Shown one piece after another: positions 1 to 8,596 of a stretch of DNA of 38,553 nucleotides; within the stretch, counting starts at the first letter, position 1, and the number at the start of each line of letters is the position of its first letter. The stretch is from Cytophagaceae bacterium. GTDB taxonomy: Bacteria; Bacteroidota; Bacteroidia; Cytophagales; Spirosomataceae. The notes beneath the pieces are model-generated. The model was not told the origin of the DNA, searched no databases, and saw nothing but the letters and a program-made list of their open reading frames with translations. Where the stretch lies: contig JAIXOL010000044.1 of the NCBI GenBank assembly GCA_027486845.1, positions 1 to 38,553 on the forward strand, given 5' to 3'. A program made the position numbers and the translations under genes.

Positions 1-71
1 GGGTGTAGGTCTTAAAAACGACCCGATTTCTTGGATGTTTCATAACCCTAAGTTACAAATAAATCTGCAAA

Positions 72-103
72 TAAAAAAGAGACTGCCCTTTTGAGACAGC
101 CTC
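72..103 (-). terminator. Rho-independent terminator of the penicillin-acylase-like gene
   Basis: On the minus strand a 9-bp stem (arms 95-103 and 79-87, two G-U pairs) with a 7-nt loop is followed by six T residues (73-78). It lies just past the stop of the acylase gene. Confidence 0.75.
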
Positions 104-112
104 ATTTTATAT

Positions 113-2485
113 TCACGGCTTCAAAATCAAAACTTTCTCCGAAACGGCAATAATTTTTGATTTCGTGAAATATACTGGAAAATAACCGCCCGTTCCCCAC
201 AAATTAAATAAATCTCCGTAATGCTCTGAGCGTGGGTCGCCAGATTGACCGGGGTTATTGATGCCCAAAGTTCTGTCCCAATTTTCGGTATCAACAATTA
301 TTTTAAAAGATGCTCCGTGCGTTTGGTTCAGATTATTGCTTGAATTATTGACAGTTTCGCCATAACCACCACGAGGAATTGGACCAAGATTAATTTTTGC
401 TTTCAAAGCGGGGTCTGTTACCCAATCCGAAAGTGCGTGCGTCAGTTTAATATGCTTATTTTTAGCTTGGCCATATTGCCACTCACTTTCATCTTTTCCC
501 AATCTTGCCGTAATATTTTCAACTGCTTTTTTGAAACATGTAATCAATAACGAATCTCGACTTGCCAATGGATTTGCACCCAAAAATGGCGGAGGAGTTA
601 CGAGCCAATCGGTTAAGCGTTTGGTTGGAATTGTTTTCATGTATTTTTGGGCTTTTTCGGGAACAGCCAGTTTATGAACAGTTTTTTGCAATAAACTTTC
701 CCATTCAACATAAACCGTGGCGTTGGTTGATTCGGGACTGAGTTCAAAAGAGTCCCAATTTTCGAGTTTTGATTTTAGACTGCGGTATTGTGTATCAATT
801 GGCAATCTTTTTAACATCGGAACTAACACACGAGCCGTGAGCGAAACATAGTCGCTTTGCAGCAAAGCAAACTCTTCTAAAGTGTGTTTTTTGCCAGATT
901 TCAATACCTCTTCGATTCTATTGGCTCTTACAGGATGAGCCCATCGCCAACCGATAGCATTTCTATTCGGGAAATTATTGGGGGTCAAATTATTATTGGC
1001 AGTGGCAACAAAGCCTTCAATTGGGTCAAACTTATTGGGTAAAAGTTCGATAGGTAAATAACCACCCCATTCATAACGGCCATCGCCCGGAACAGGCACT
1101 AATCCCGACCAATTTTTACGAATTGGTGAAATTCCCACCGCTTGCCAGCCGATATGTCCTTTTTTATCTGCCCAAATCATATTTTCGCCCGGAATACGAC
1201 TAAACGTACACGCTTTGCGAAATTCTTCCCAGCTCTTCGCTTGATTCATGCGTAAACTGGCCAAATAAGGAGCACAACCGACTTCTTGCCAACCCGCCCG
1301 AACGGCATACATATGATTATTTTTGACATCTTCAAAAACAACTGGCCCGTGTCGGGTATATTTTAGCTGAACTATTTTTGGGGCTTGCCCTTTGACTTTA
1401 ATCGTATCCGAAATAACTTTTATGGTTTCCCAAAGACCCTTGTATTTATACTGACTGGGATTTTTAGGGTTGGTTTCGTAAACGTACAAGTCTTCATTAT
1501 CGGTTTCAAAAATGGTCAATCCCCAAGCACCATATTCGTTATGACCAATAGAAACTCCAGGTAAAGTTGGTTCGCCTCCACCAATAACATTCCAATTGGG
1601 AGCGTTTAAATGTACCCAATAACGCAGCGAAGGCGTCGATTGAGCTCGATGCGGATCATTGGCCAACATTGGGTAGCCACTTTCGGTAAGTTTGCCTGAA
1701 ACTATCCAGTTATTCGAGCCAACATTGTCTTTTTCGTCTTTGTACCAATCTTGAAAATCATCGAGTAAGCCGACTTTATTATCAGTTTTCGGGAATTTTA
1801 ATGGAGCTCTAAATGCTTCATAATATTCTAAAATATGCTCAAAAAGCATATCATTATCAAGAATTTTGTCGAGTTCGAGGTTGGGTTCGTTATCTGAGTT
1901 TTTGGGATGAAACCATGATAATTCTCGCATTTTATCTGCTCCTAAAATTTTTACAAGTCGTGCATTATTAATTTCATCCTCTATATTGCTCAAAAGCCCT
2001 TGATGCCTGCTAATAACCACTTCAGGTGTCCAAAAATCGGGTAATGTATTGAGTAGCTTAAATTCAAAAGGTAGGTCTTCGGGTTTTTGTCTTGCTTCGG
2101 CAATGTAGGCATTTATTCCTGCCACAAAAGCCTCAATGATTAGCTTGCTTCGTGGATGATAATGTTGCAGTTCAGCGTTTAGATTTCCCCGAAACTTAAA
2201 TAATCTTGTACCAATGTCACGCTTTAGTTCACGCTCGCCCAGAAGTTCGGCCATTGTGCCTGTGGCTTGTCTTCGCCACATTTCGAGCTGAAAAAGTCGG
2301 TCTGAGGCTGCCACATAGCCTTGTGTTACAAATAAATCGTGCTCATTTTGGGCGTAAATATGCGAAACTCCCCACTTATCTTTATAAACCTCCACAGGTT
2401 GTTGTAGGATTTTGATATTAATCGTTTGAGCCAAGGCAGCGATGCTAATGATAGAAAAAAGCAGGGTTTTGATGAAGCTTTTCAT
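113..2485 (-). CDS. Penicillin acylase family protein (secreted Ntn-hydrolase)
   Basis: The product has 790 aa and is probably a periplasmic amidase of the penicillin/acyl-homoserine-lactone acylase family. An N-terminal signal peptide is visible (residues 1-20, ending AALAQ). The motif VGSNNWIVSG places the expected catalytic serine near residue 257. In this family that serine becomes the N-terminus of the beta subunit after autocatalytic removal of a spacer. ANDPHR and the glycine-rich stretch GGGEPTLPGVSIGHN follow, as expected at the start of the beta subunit, and NNNLTPNN near residue 500 fits the oxyanion asparagine region. Length is normal for the family. The gene stands alone, divergent from the next gene, with a TATATTTG promoter element at 2510-2517. 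The substrate cannot be told from sequence: beta-lactam, acyl-homoserine lactone and other amides are all possible. Confidence 0.93.
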   Translation of the reverse strand: MKSFIKTLLFSIISIAALAQTINIKILQQPVEVYKDKWGVSHIYAQNEHDLFVTQGYVAASDRLFQLEMWRRQATGTMAELLGERELKRDIGTRLFKFRGNLNAELQHYHPRSKLIIEAFVAGINAYIAEARQKPEDLPFEFKLLNTLPDFWTPEVVISRHQGLLSNIEDEINNARLVKILGADKMRELSWFHPKNSDNEPNLELDKILDNDMLFEHILEYYEAFRAPLKFPKTDNKVGLLDDFQDWYKDEKDNVGSNNWIVSGKLTESGYPMLANDPHRAQSTPSLRYWVHLNAPNWNVIGGGEPTLPGVSIGHNEYGAWGLTIFETDNEDLYVYETNPKNPSQYKYKGLWETIKVISDTIKVKGQAPKIVQLKYTRHGPVVFEDVKNNHMYAVRAGWQEVGCAPYLASLRMNQAKSWEEFRKACTFSRIPGENMIWADKKGHIGWQAVGISPIRKNWSGLVPVPGDGRYEWGGYLPIELLPNKFDPIEGFVATANNNLTPNNFPNRNAIGWRWAHPVRANRIEEVLKSGKKHTLEEFALLQSDYVSLTARVLVPMLKRLPIDTQYRSLKSKLENWDSFELSPESTNATVYVEWESLLQKTVHKLAVPEKAQKYMKTIPTKRLTDWLVTPPPFLGANPLASRDSLLITCFKKAVENITARLGKDESEWQYGQAKNKHIKLTHALSDWVTDPALKAKINLGPIPRGGYGETVNNSSNNLNQTHGASFKIIVDTENWDRTLGINNPGQSGDPRSEHYGDLFNLWGTGGYFPVYFTKSKIIAVSEKVLILKP

Positions 2486-2509
2486 GTTTTAGGTTTAGTT
2501 TGAATCAGT

Positions 2510-2517
2510 CAAATATA
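2510..2517 (-). promoter_or_regulatory. Candidate -7 element for the acylase gene
   Basis: On the minus strand the sequence TATATTTG fits the Bacteroidota TAnnTTTG -7 element and lies 24 nt upstream of the ATG at 2485. No clear TTG was seen at the -33 position, so the call rests on the -7 box alone. Confidence 0.5.
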
Positions 2518-2616
2518 ATGAGATTTTGTGAAATTCGAGAACCTAATTTTGGGTTATTTGTAACTTTAATAAACATTCCTTAATATCAAAAGTCGAAAGT
2601 ATTGGCGTTTGTTGCT

Positions 2617-2624
2617 TATTTTTG
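2617..2624 (+). promoter_or_regulatory. Candidate -7 element for the phosphoesterase lipoprotein gene
   Basis: TATTTTTG fits the Bacteroidota TAnnTTTG consensus and lies 25 nt before the ATG at 2650, which would give a leader of about 20 nt. No good -33 TTG is visible. Confidence 0.45.
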
Positions 2625-2649
2625 AGAATTATTCATTTTACACGTCGTT

Positions 2650-5358
2650 ATGAAAAAAAATAACCTACTCATTTTTGCGATTTCTACACTCATAATAGTT
2701 AATTTTTTGAGTTGTAAATCCACAAAAAAAGACACCTACACTGCGGTCAATCAATCTACATTCCGCTATGATGATACTACTCTTTTTGCTGAAAACTCTC
2801 CATATTTGATGCCCTATAACCGTATCATTGATGGTGCAGGCGAATCGGTGAATTTCGGGAATCCCGACCTCGAAAATCATAGTCTTGATTTGGTGATGAT
2901 TCCAAATACAGCTTTGGTAGTTGTTGAAGATCGATATGGTTTGGCGGTTTTTGATAGTAAAACCCACATTTTGGTTAATCGTTGGAGTTATGATAAAACC
3001 CCACAGTATAAGAGTAATATGAGCTCTTTTTCGGGGATTAAGGCCGTGTCCGTCAAAGATTCAGTTTATATTTTTTGGGGAGCAGGTGGCCGAGAAGCAC
3101 CGAATTCGTACGTGATGCAAGCTGCTTGGACAGGCAAAGAAATTAAGTTTATCAAGGCATTCAGCTTTAAGGCCGAAGTTCCCGCTACGGTGGCTTTACC
3201 TAATGAAGTAGAAATAAAAAACGAAAATGGCGAGTTATTTCTTTATACAGTGCTAAATGGCAATAACCAATTTGTAAAATCGAAGGTAAGTAACGGTGAA
3301 GTTGTTTGGTCGAAGCCTACGGGAGTTGCACCTTATGGGTTGAAAATTGTTGATAATAAGGCTTTTGTGACAAACTGGGCTGGCCCAATAACTAACCCCG
3401 CTGATGGAAAGGAAACAGCAGGTATACCGTGGGGAAGTGCTTACATAAACCCACAAACAGGAGCTATTTCGAGAGGGACGGTGTCGGTTTTTGATATAAA
3501 TACAGGGCTACCAATCAAAGAAATCAATGTTGGTTTGCACCCAAATGCAGTTGTAGTAAGTCCTGATAAAAAGTTTGTTTACATAGCCAATGGAAACAGC
3601 GACTACGTTTCGGTTATTGATGCCCGAAAATTGCAAGTAATTGATTCGATTTACGTTGGACTTTTCAAAGATAACGAAGCACTCATCGGGAGTACTCCCA
3701 ATGCTTTAGCTTTAGACGAATCGGGTACTTTGCTGTATGTTGCCAATGGGATGGACAATGCAATTGCGGTGGTTTCGCTCGGAAAAAATGTCAATAGCCA
3801 AGGAACTGGAAAAAGTTTTGTAAAAGGCTATATTCCAACGCAGGCTTATCCATCAGGAATTGTAGTCAATGCAGGTGAATTATATGTGACTAATCTCGAA
3901 GCTGTTGGAGCGAAAGTCGCCCACAAATTGAAAGATGCTATCAAAGCCGACAAAGCATATAATTCACATAAACAGTTGGCTTCAATTTCGTTTATTCCGC
4001 TGCCTGATGAAGCAAAGCTTAAAGCTTTTACCGAAAAAGTAAAAAATCAGAGTTTGTACAAGCGAGTAAAATTAGCCGAATTATTACCCCGAAAAAACAT
4101 TGCTCCTCGACCAGTGCCTGAGCGAATCGGAGAGCCTTCGGTATTTAAACATGTGTTGTATATCATCAAAGAAAATCGCACCTATGACCAAGTTTTAGGA
4201 GATATGAAAGAAGGAGATGGCATGGCTTCGTTGTGTATTTTTGGCGATAGCATTACGCCTAATCAGCATAGTATTGCACGTGAATATTTATTGATGGATA
4301 ATTATCATGTTTCGGGAAAATCTTCGGCCGAAGGACATCATTGGGCAAGTGCGGGAATGGTCACTGATTATACGGAAAAGAGCGTAAGAGCGTGGTTTCG
4401 TAGTTACCCACATGTATTATATGATGCTTTGGTGTATAACAAAAAAGGATTAATTTGGAATAATGCCCTCGACCACGGAAAGAGTGTCAGAATCTACGGT
4501 GAAGCCTGTACTTGTGAGTTTGACGAAAAAAAATATAATTGGTTTAGTTTGTATGATTTACAGCAAAAAGGCGAGACTTTTCCGTACACAAATACAACAA
4601 CTATTTCAAGAGTCCGACCAATTTTAGCGACTGATTTTCCTGGGTGCGATAATGAGATAATCAGTGACCAAATGAGAGCTGATGCATTTTTGAAAGAATT
4701 AAAAGTAGCCGAAGCAAACCCTAATGGTACACTACCAAATTTGATGATTATGTCTTTGCCCAACGACCACACTACGGGGATGAATCCTAAGTTTCCAACC
4801 CCGAGAGCTATGGTAGCCGATAATGATTTAGCAGTCGGACGCATCGTTGAAGCAATTATGAAAAGCCGCTTTGCTGATTCAACAGTAATTTTTATCAGTG
4901 AAGACGACTCTCAAGCCGGCTGGGACCATGTGAGTGCTTATCGTACCACAGGTTATGTGGTTAGTAATTATTCTCGTTTACAGAAAACCGTACACACCAA
5001 TTATAACCAAACTTCAGTATTACGTACAATTGAGCAAATTTTAGGTTTACCTCCGATGAATATTATTGACGCAACGGCTTCACCAATGTTTGATTGTTTC
5101 ACCGATAAAATAGACCAAAACTTTAAATTTACGTATAAGAAAAACCTCGTTCCGCTCAATGAAATGAACAAACCTGCTAGTGCTCAGAAAGGGGCGGCAT
5201 TGAAATTTACGAATCAGTCGATAAAATTTGCCTTTAATAGAATTGACCGAGGAAACGACAATATGTTGAACCGAATTTTGTGGTATTCGGCTAAAGGTTC
5301 AAAACCATACCCAGCAAAATTGGCTGGCAGTGAAGAAGATGAGGATGATGATAATTGA
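2650..5358 (+). CDS. YncE-like beta-propeller / phosphoesterase fusion lipoprotein
   Basis: The product has 902 aa. The N-terminus is a lipoprotein signal with lipobox FLSC (Cys22), so the protein is probably anchored to a membrane and faces the periplasm or surface. Residues about 60-420 form a YVTN/YncE-type beta-propeller with repeated blades such as VYIANGNSDYVSVIDA and LYVANGMDNAIAVVSL. Residues about 498-830 form a phosphoesterase/alkaline-phosphatase-superfamily domain. Its start VLYIIKENRTYDQVLGD is diagnostic, and SSAEGHHWASAG, SLPNDHTTGMNP and FISEDDSQAGWDHV carry likely metal-binding Asp and His residues. The C-terminus is strongly acidic. The architecture of propeller plus phosphoesterase is known in Bacteroidota. 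The substrate (phospholipid, phosphate ester or other) is not predictable. It converges with the AEC transporter gene. Confidence 0.9.
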   Translation: MKKNNLLIFAISTLIIVNFLSCKSTKKDTYTAVNQSTFRYDDTTLFAENSPYLMPYNRIIDGAGESVNFGNPDLENHSLDLVMIPNTALVVVEDRYGLAVFDSKTHILVNRWSYDKTPQYKSNMSSFSGIKAVSVKDSVYIFWGAGGREAPNSYVMQAAWTGKEIKFIKAFSFKAEVPATVALPNEVEIKNENGELFLYTVLNGNNQFVKSKVSNGEVVWSKPTGVAPYGLKIVDNKAFVTNWAGPITNPADGKETAGIPWGSAYINPQTGAISRGTVSVFDINTGLPIKEINVGLHPNAVVVSPDKKFVYIANGNSDYVSVIDARKLQVIDSIYVGLFKDNEALIGSTPNALALDESGTLLYVANGMDNAIAVVSLGKNVNSQGTGKSFVKGYIPTQAYPSGIVVNAGELYVTNLEAVGAKVAHKLKDAIKADKAYNSHKQLASISFIPLPDEAKLKAFTEKVKNQSLYKRVKLAELLPRKNIAPRPVPERIGEPSVFKHVLYIIKENRTYDQVLGDMKEGDGMASLCIFGDSITPNQHSIAREYLLMDNYHVSGKSSAEGHHWASAGMVTDYTEKSVRAWFRSYPHVLYDALVYNKKGLIWNNALDHGKSVRIYGEACTCEFDEKKYNWFSLYDLQQKGETFPYTNTTTISRVRPILATDFPGCDNEIISDQMRADAFLKELKVAEANPNGTLPNLMIMSLPNDHTTGMNPKFPTPRAMVADNDLAVGRIVEAIMKSRFADSTVIFISEDDSQAGWDHVSAYRTTGYVVSNYSRLQKTVHTNYNQTSVLRTIEQILGLPPMNIIDATASPMFDCFTDKIDQNFKFTYKKNLVPLNEMNKPASAQKGAALKFTNQSIKFAFNRIDRGNDNMLNRILWYSAKGSKPYPAKLAGSEEDEDDDN

Positions 5359-5368
5359 TTTTGAAATT

Positions 5369-5395
5369 CCCTTGCTCACTTAAAGTGGGCAGGGG
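5369..5395. terminator. Hairpin between convergent genes, candidate terminator
   Basis: A 12-bp stem (5369-5380 with 5384-5395, two G-U pairs) with a 3-nt loop lies between the convergent phosphoesterase and AEC genes. There is no strong T-run on either side, so termination activity is inferred from position. Confidence 0.5.
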
Positions 5396-5402
5396 GATGC
5401 TA

Positions 5403-6323
5403 TCAATTCAAATGCAGCCCCAAAACTAAACCCCACATTAGTACAAAACTAATAAGCAGCGAAATATTTACTAGCGTACCTGGAATACGTGTATCATAAT
5501 TGAGTTCATCGGCGAAAGGCAAAATTGTCATGCCTGACGGAAGCATTACGCATATAATCAAGACCGCATACAATAGTGTATCATGCGAAAAACTAAAGTA
5601 GATGCCCAACACAAATAATATTCCTACGGCATAGCGAATTACCAATACCTTCGAGATTGCTATCACTTGTTTTTTATTTAGCTCAAAACTCAAATAAATA
5701 CCCATTAATAGTAATACTAATGCCTTATTAGCTTGTGCCAAAGTACCCAAAAAATCAAAAAACAAAGTGGGCATTTCTACATTAGAAACATTGATTATCA
5801 ATCCAATAAATAAACCTAAAACGGGTGGTAAACTAAAAACCTTCTTGATTAAACTGCCGAATGCTGGTAAACCTTTATGATTCGAAGAAAAATAACTTCC
5901 GATTGGATAAACCACGCCAAAAGTCATAATTGTATTGCCAATGTCAAACATCACTGCATAGACCATTGCTTCTTTTCCGAAAAGTCCCTCGATGAGCGGA
6001 AAACCGAAAAGACCAACATTTAGTCCGCCAGCCCCCATTGTCAATACGCCACGCAAATCATTCGGATATTTAGCAAACCAAATCCATGCAATGGCAATCA
6101 TGATTGAGCAAAAAGCAATACAAAATAACGGAAGTAGTAAGAGTGAAGAGTCTAGTTTTACACGAGCCGTTGAGAAAATCATCAAAGCAGGAAAAGTGGT
6201 GTGCATCAAAAATTTCGAGATGGTTTTGCCCTCTTTTTCTGAAATGAAATTATATTTTTTTATAAAGAACCCTAAACCAATAATAGATAAGGTGAGTATA
6301 AAAACGCTATTAGTTTGACTCAT
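5403..6323 (-). CDS. AEC family transporter (auxin efflux carrier-like)
   Basis: The product has 306 aa from the ATG at 6323. An upstream TTG at 6362 would extend it by 13 residues, but MSQTNSVFILTLSIIGLGFFIKK is the natural family start, leading straight into the first membrane helix. About ten hydrophobic segments in a five-plus-five arrangement and the conserved stretch GGLNVGLFGFPLIEGLFG near residues 95-115 identify the AEC (PF03547) family of inner-membrane carriers. Known members export or import carboxylates and amino acids, but the substrate here is unknown. The gene is isolated on the minus strand and converges with the phosphoesterase gene. Confidence 0.9.
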   Translation of the reverse strand: MSQTNSVFILTLSIIGLGFFIKKYNFISEKEGKTISKFLMHTTFPALMIFSTARVKLDSSLLLLPLFCIAFCSIMIAIAWIWFAKYPNDLRGVLTMGAGGLNVGLFGFPLIEGLFGKEAMVYAVMFDIGNTIMTFGVVYPIGSYFSSNHKGLPAFGSLIKKVFSLPPVLGLFIGLIINVSNVEMPTLFFDFLGTLAQANKALVLLLMGIYLSFELNKKQVIAISKVLVIRYAVGILFVLGIYFSFSHDTLLYAVLIICVMLPSGMTILPFADELNYDTRIPGTLVNISLLISFVLMWGLVLGLHLN

Positions 6324-6506
6324 TATGCTAAATTCTGTTGTATTTTCTGCAAAAATAAACAAACATTAAGACAGAGTGGCAATTGCAAAGAAAATAAATA
6401 GTTTAGGGAGATACACAATAGTCGAAATTCAATTTTGTAAGCCTGAATGAATATCGTAAATTAGGGACTTTAAACAAATATTCAATCTTACGAATCAATT
6501 TTAATC

Positions 6507-7136
6507 ATGAAAAAACTATCATTGTTATTGTGTTTGTTTTTATCGGTCAGTTTGGCCTTTTCGCAGAAAAAGGAAAAAGGTTGGGTTTCGCTTTTTGATG
6601 GCAAATCTTTTGACGGCTGGAAAATAAACGAAGACCACCCCGCCACATTCTCTATCGAAGACGGAACGATTAAAGTAGCGGGCGAACGTGCCCACCTTTT
6701 CTACGAAGGCAAAGTTGGCAACCATGACTTTAAAAATTTTGAGTTTAAGTTAAAAGCTAAAACGCTACCTGGCTCAAACTCTGGTATATTTATTCATACG
6801 GCCTATCAGGCAAAAGGCTGGCCCGAAAAAGGTTACGAAGTGCAAGTAAATCAAACGCACACCGACTGGCGTAAAACGGGAAGTTTGTATGGCATAAATG
6901 ATGTAAAAGAAAATTTTGCGAAAGACAATGAGTGGTATGAATATCATATCATTGTTCAAGACAAACACATCATCATAAAAATTGATGATAAAGTAGCAGT
7001 TGATTATACAGAGCCGGACACTCTCCCAGATAATCGTGGACTAAAAAGATTGAGTTCGGGTACAGTAGCACTACAAGGCCACGACCCCAAAAGCATCGCC
7101 TATTTTAAAGATATTAGGGTTAAGATTTTAAAGTAG
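6507..7136 (+). CDS. Secreted DUF1080 / 3-keto-disaccharide hydrolase domain protein
   Basis: The product has 209 aa, with a Sec signal peptide at residues 1-20 (MKKLSLLLCLFLSVSLAFSQ). Nearly all of the mature protein is one DUF1080 (PF06439) jelly-roll domain. Its signature start is GWVSLFDGKSFDGWK, followed by SNSGIFIHTAYQ and GYEVQVNQTH in the middle and GTVALQGHDPKSIAYFKDIRVK at the end. This is a concanavalin-like fold seen in many secreted Bacteroidota proteins and annotated as 3-keto-glycoside hydrolase-like. Sugar binding or hydrolysis in the periplasm is the likely role. It is a single gene and no operon partner is visible. Confidence 0.9.
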   Translation: MKKLSLLLCLFLSVSLAFSQKKEKGWVSLFDGKSFDGWKINEDHPATFSIEDGTIKVAGERAHLFYEGKVGNHDFKNFEFKLKAKTLPGSNSGIFIHTAYQAKGWPEKGYEVQVNQTHTDWRKTGSLYGINDVKENFAKDNEWYEYHIIVQDKHIIIKIDDKVAVDYTEPDTLPDNRGLKRLSSGTVALQGHDPKSIAYFKDIRVKILK

Positions 7137-7499
7137 GTTAATTGTATATTTGTCTTAAATTTGATATTTTTGAAAAAAAAGGTCAAATTGCTAATAGTCA
7201 ATTATTTGCGATAAAAATATTAGTCAGTTTGAGTTAAAAATCAAAAGTGTCCTTTAACACTTCAAAACCCATCGAGACGAAATATGACCCTGTTTGAGAA
7301 AAGGTTTTGTTATTCGTCATAGAATGATTTTTAGTTGTTTCATGCGTTAAGTTTCATTGTGGAAGTGAAACCTAACGCATGAAGCAACTATAAAATAAGT
7401 TTATAAGATACGATTGTAAAAATGGCTGTTATCCACTATTGTTTTAAAATTGCCCGATTTTCTCATTTTAATGGTTAACACTATTAAAACTAGCGGGGG
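7137..7499. other. Gene-poor AT-rich stretch with a long hairpin
   Basis: No supported gene lies between the DUF1080 stop and the tail-tube relic. The stretch contains the inverted repeat at 7333-7389 and a 28-codon minus-strand reading frame (7234-7320) that I do not call as a gene. It may be further debris of whatever brought the tail-tube relic. Confidence 0.6.
7333..7389. repeat. Long inverted repeat (24-bp arms)
   Basis: Arms 7333-7356 and 7366-7389 are complementary at 22 of 24 positions, with one further G-U pair, around a 9-nt loop. The core GTTTCATGCGTTA is matched by TAACGCATGAAGC. No T-run follows on either strand and the nearest gene end is about 200 nt away, so it is not a typical terminator. 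A REP-like or MITE-like palindrome is possible. Confidence 0.75.
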
Positions 7500-7970
7500 T
7501 TATTTGCCATCTGAAATTGAAAGACCTTGATGTGCGACTTCAATGCTCTCAATAACACTTTTATCCTTAGACAGAACCGACTTCGTAATAAAAGCATTTT
7601 TTAATGTACAAGTCATCGTAGGTTCTCTGTTTTCATCCATCAATTTTATTATTATCGTTTCGCGATTATTTGTATTTGCCTTGGCTTTGGCAAGTAACGC
7701 TGTAAAATCATCGTTGGTAATACCTTATCTTTAAAGTAACATTTCCATATTTTTTTATACTAGGCATTTTTGTAGCTGAAAATGTTTTGCTGTTTCCGCC
7801 CCGATATTCAATAACCTGAGTTTCTACATAAGGCCGTTAACCTCTTCAAATGAAAATTCTGAACCTCCCATAATCACTAAGAAGTTGAATTTCGGTTCTG
7901 GCCAATTATTTTGTGCTTGTAACTCAGATGTACAAATAATCAAAAATGGTAGAAAAAATATTCGTTTCAT
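7500..7970 (-). pseudogene. Phage tail-tube (T4 gp19-like) protein, frameshifted, with apparent signal peptide
   Basis: Reading the minus strand from the ATG at 7970, the first 48 codons give a signal-peptide-like start (MKRIFFLPFLIICTSELQAQ), then NNWPEPKFNFLVIMGG and SFEEVNGL, and stop at a TAG (7824-7826). Shifting frame by one base at that point restores EVNGLDVETQVIEYRGG, which matches the hallmark of the gp19-like tail-tube family (PF06841/TIGR02241). It continues through TKMPSIKKYGNVTLK. A second shift near 7730 moves to a frame that stays open to the TAA at 7500-7502. That frame contains RETIIIKLMDENREPTMT, LKNAFITKSV and ESIEVAHQGLSI, again family hallmarks. The restored length of about 155 aa equals that of intact family members. 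The family forms inner tubes of contractile tails and extracellular injection systems. No other tail gene lies nearby. The family match is firm; the role of a Sec signal on such a protein is unknown. Confidence 0.82.
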
Positions 7971-8200
7971 GTAAGGTATTTATTTTATTAATTTGATTAA
8001 ATAATTATCTAAAAAATGAACTCTATGTAATGACTTAACTAACAATCGGACTATGTTTGTAAGGGAAGTATATTGTTCTACAAAAGGTTTCCACAAACAT
8101 ACCCCAAGTAGTCAGAATAAAAAGCGGTATCAAACTGGTATCACGAACAGTGTTAAAACTGATTATTAGATGTTAAATAAAAAGGCGTTTTTATGCCATA

Positions 8201-8239
8201 AACAACAAAAAGCACCCTTTTGAGGTGCTTTTTGTTGTT
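8201..8239 (-). terminator. Terminator of tRNA-Cys
   Basis: A perfect 16-bp stem (8201-8216 with 8224-8239) around a 7-nt loop carries an A5/T5 tract inside the stem. It starts 5 nt past the 3' end of tRNA-Cys and would work in both directions. Confidence 0.8.
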
Positions 8240-8244
8240 TTTAG

Positions 8245-8315
8245 AGGTCTCGAGCGGATTCGAACCGCTGTAGAAGCTTTTGCAGAGCTCTGCCTAGCCA
8301 CTCGGCCACAAGACC
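8245..8315 (-). tRNA. tRNA-Cys (GCA)
   Basis: The 71-nt cloverleaf reads from 8315 to 8245 on the minus strand. The acceptor stem GGTCTTG pairs with CGAGACC, and the D arm GGCCGAGTGGCTAGGC is typical. The anticodon loop CTGCAAA is closed by GAGCT/AGCTT and gives anticodon GCA. The T arm is GCGG-TTCGAAT-CCGC, and the discriminator base is U73, as expected for cysteine. CCA is not encoded. Confidence 0.96.
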
Positions 8316-8384
8316 ATATTTATGTCCCGTTTTAATGTCATAGCGTAGTCTTAATGGAATTGCTAAAGACACGAATTTGGACTG

Positions 8385-8416
8385 CAAAAGTACAAGACTT
8401 GTGCCAAACTCCCAAA
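8385..8416 (-). promoter_or_regulatory. Promoter of tRNA-Cys
   Basis: On the minus strand TTTG (8413-8416) is followed after 20 nt by TACTTTTG (8385-8392), which fits both Bacteroidota promoter boxes. The predicted start lies about 60 nt before the tRNA 5' end. Confidence 0.7.
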
Positions 8417-8596
8417 GCTTTTCTAAAAAAATTATATGATTTGTGTAAAAATAAAATTTCCAAAAAATTTAAGAATTTATAAATATTTGATAATTAGCAG
8501 TTTACTGTCTAATTTTTAATTTTTAATTCTCAATTCTTAATTTACATGCAACCATCTTTGCCTTTTTTTGCATCTTTCTAATGAACACACTATTTT

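Noticed and set aside
7234-7320. Minus-strand 28-codon frame (MTNNKTFSQTGSYF...)
   Set aside because: Protein-like in composition, but too short, with no recognised family and no promoter. Kept only as possible debris.
7543-7734. Plus-strand reading frame of 63 codons
   Set aside because: It is antisense to the tail-tube relic, whose minus-strand frames match a known family far better.
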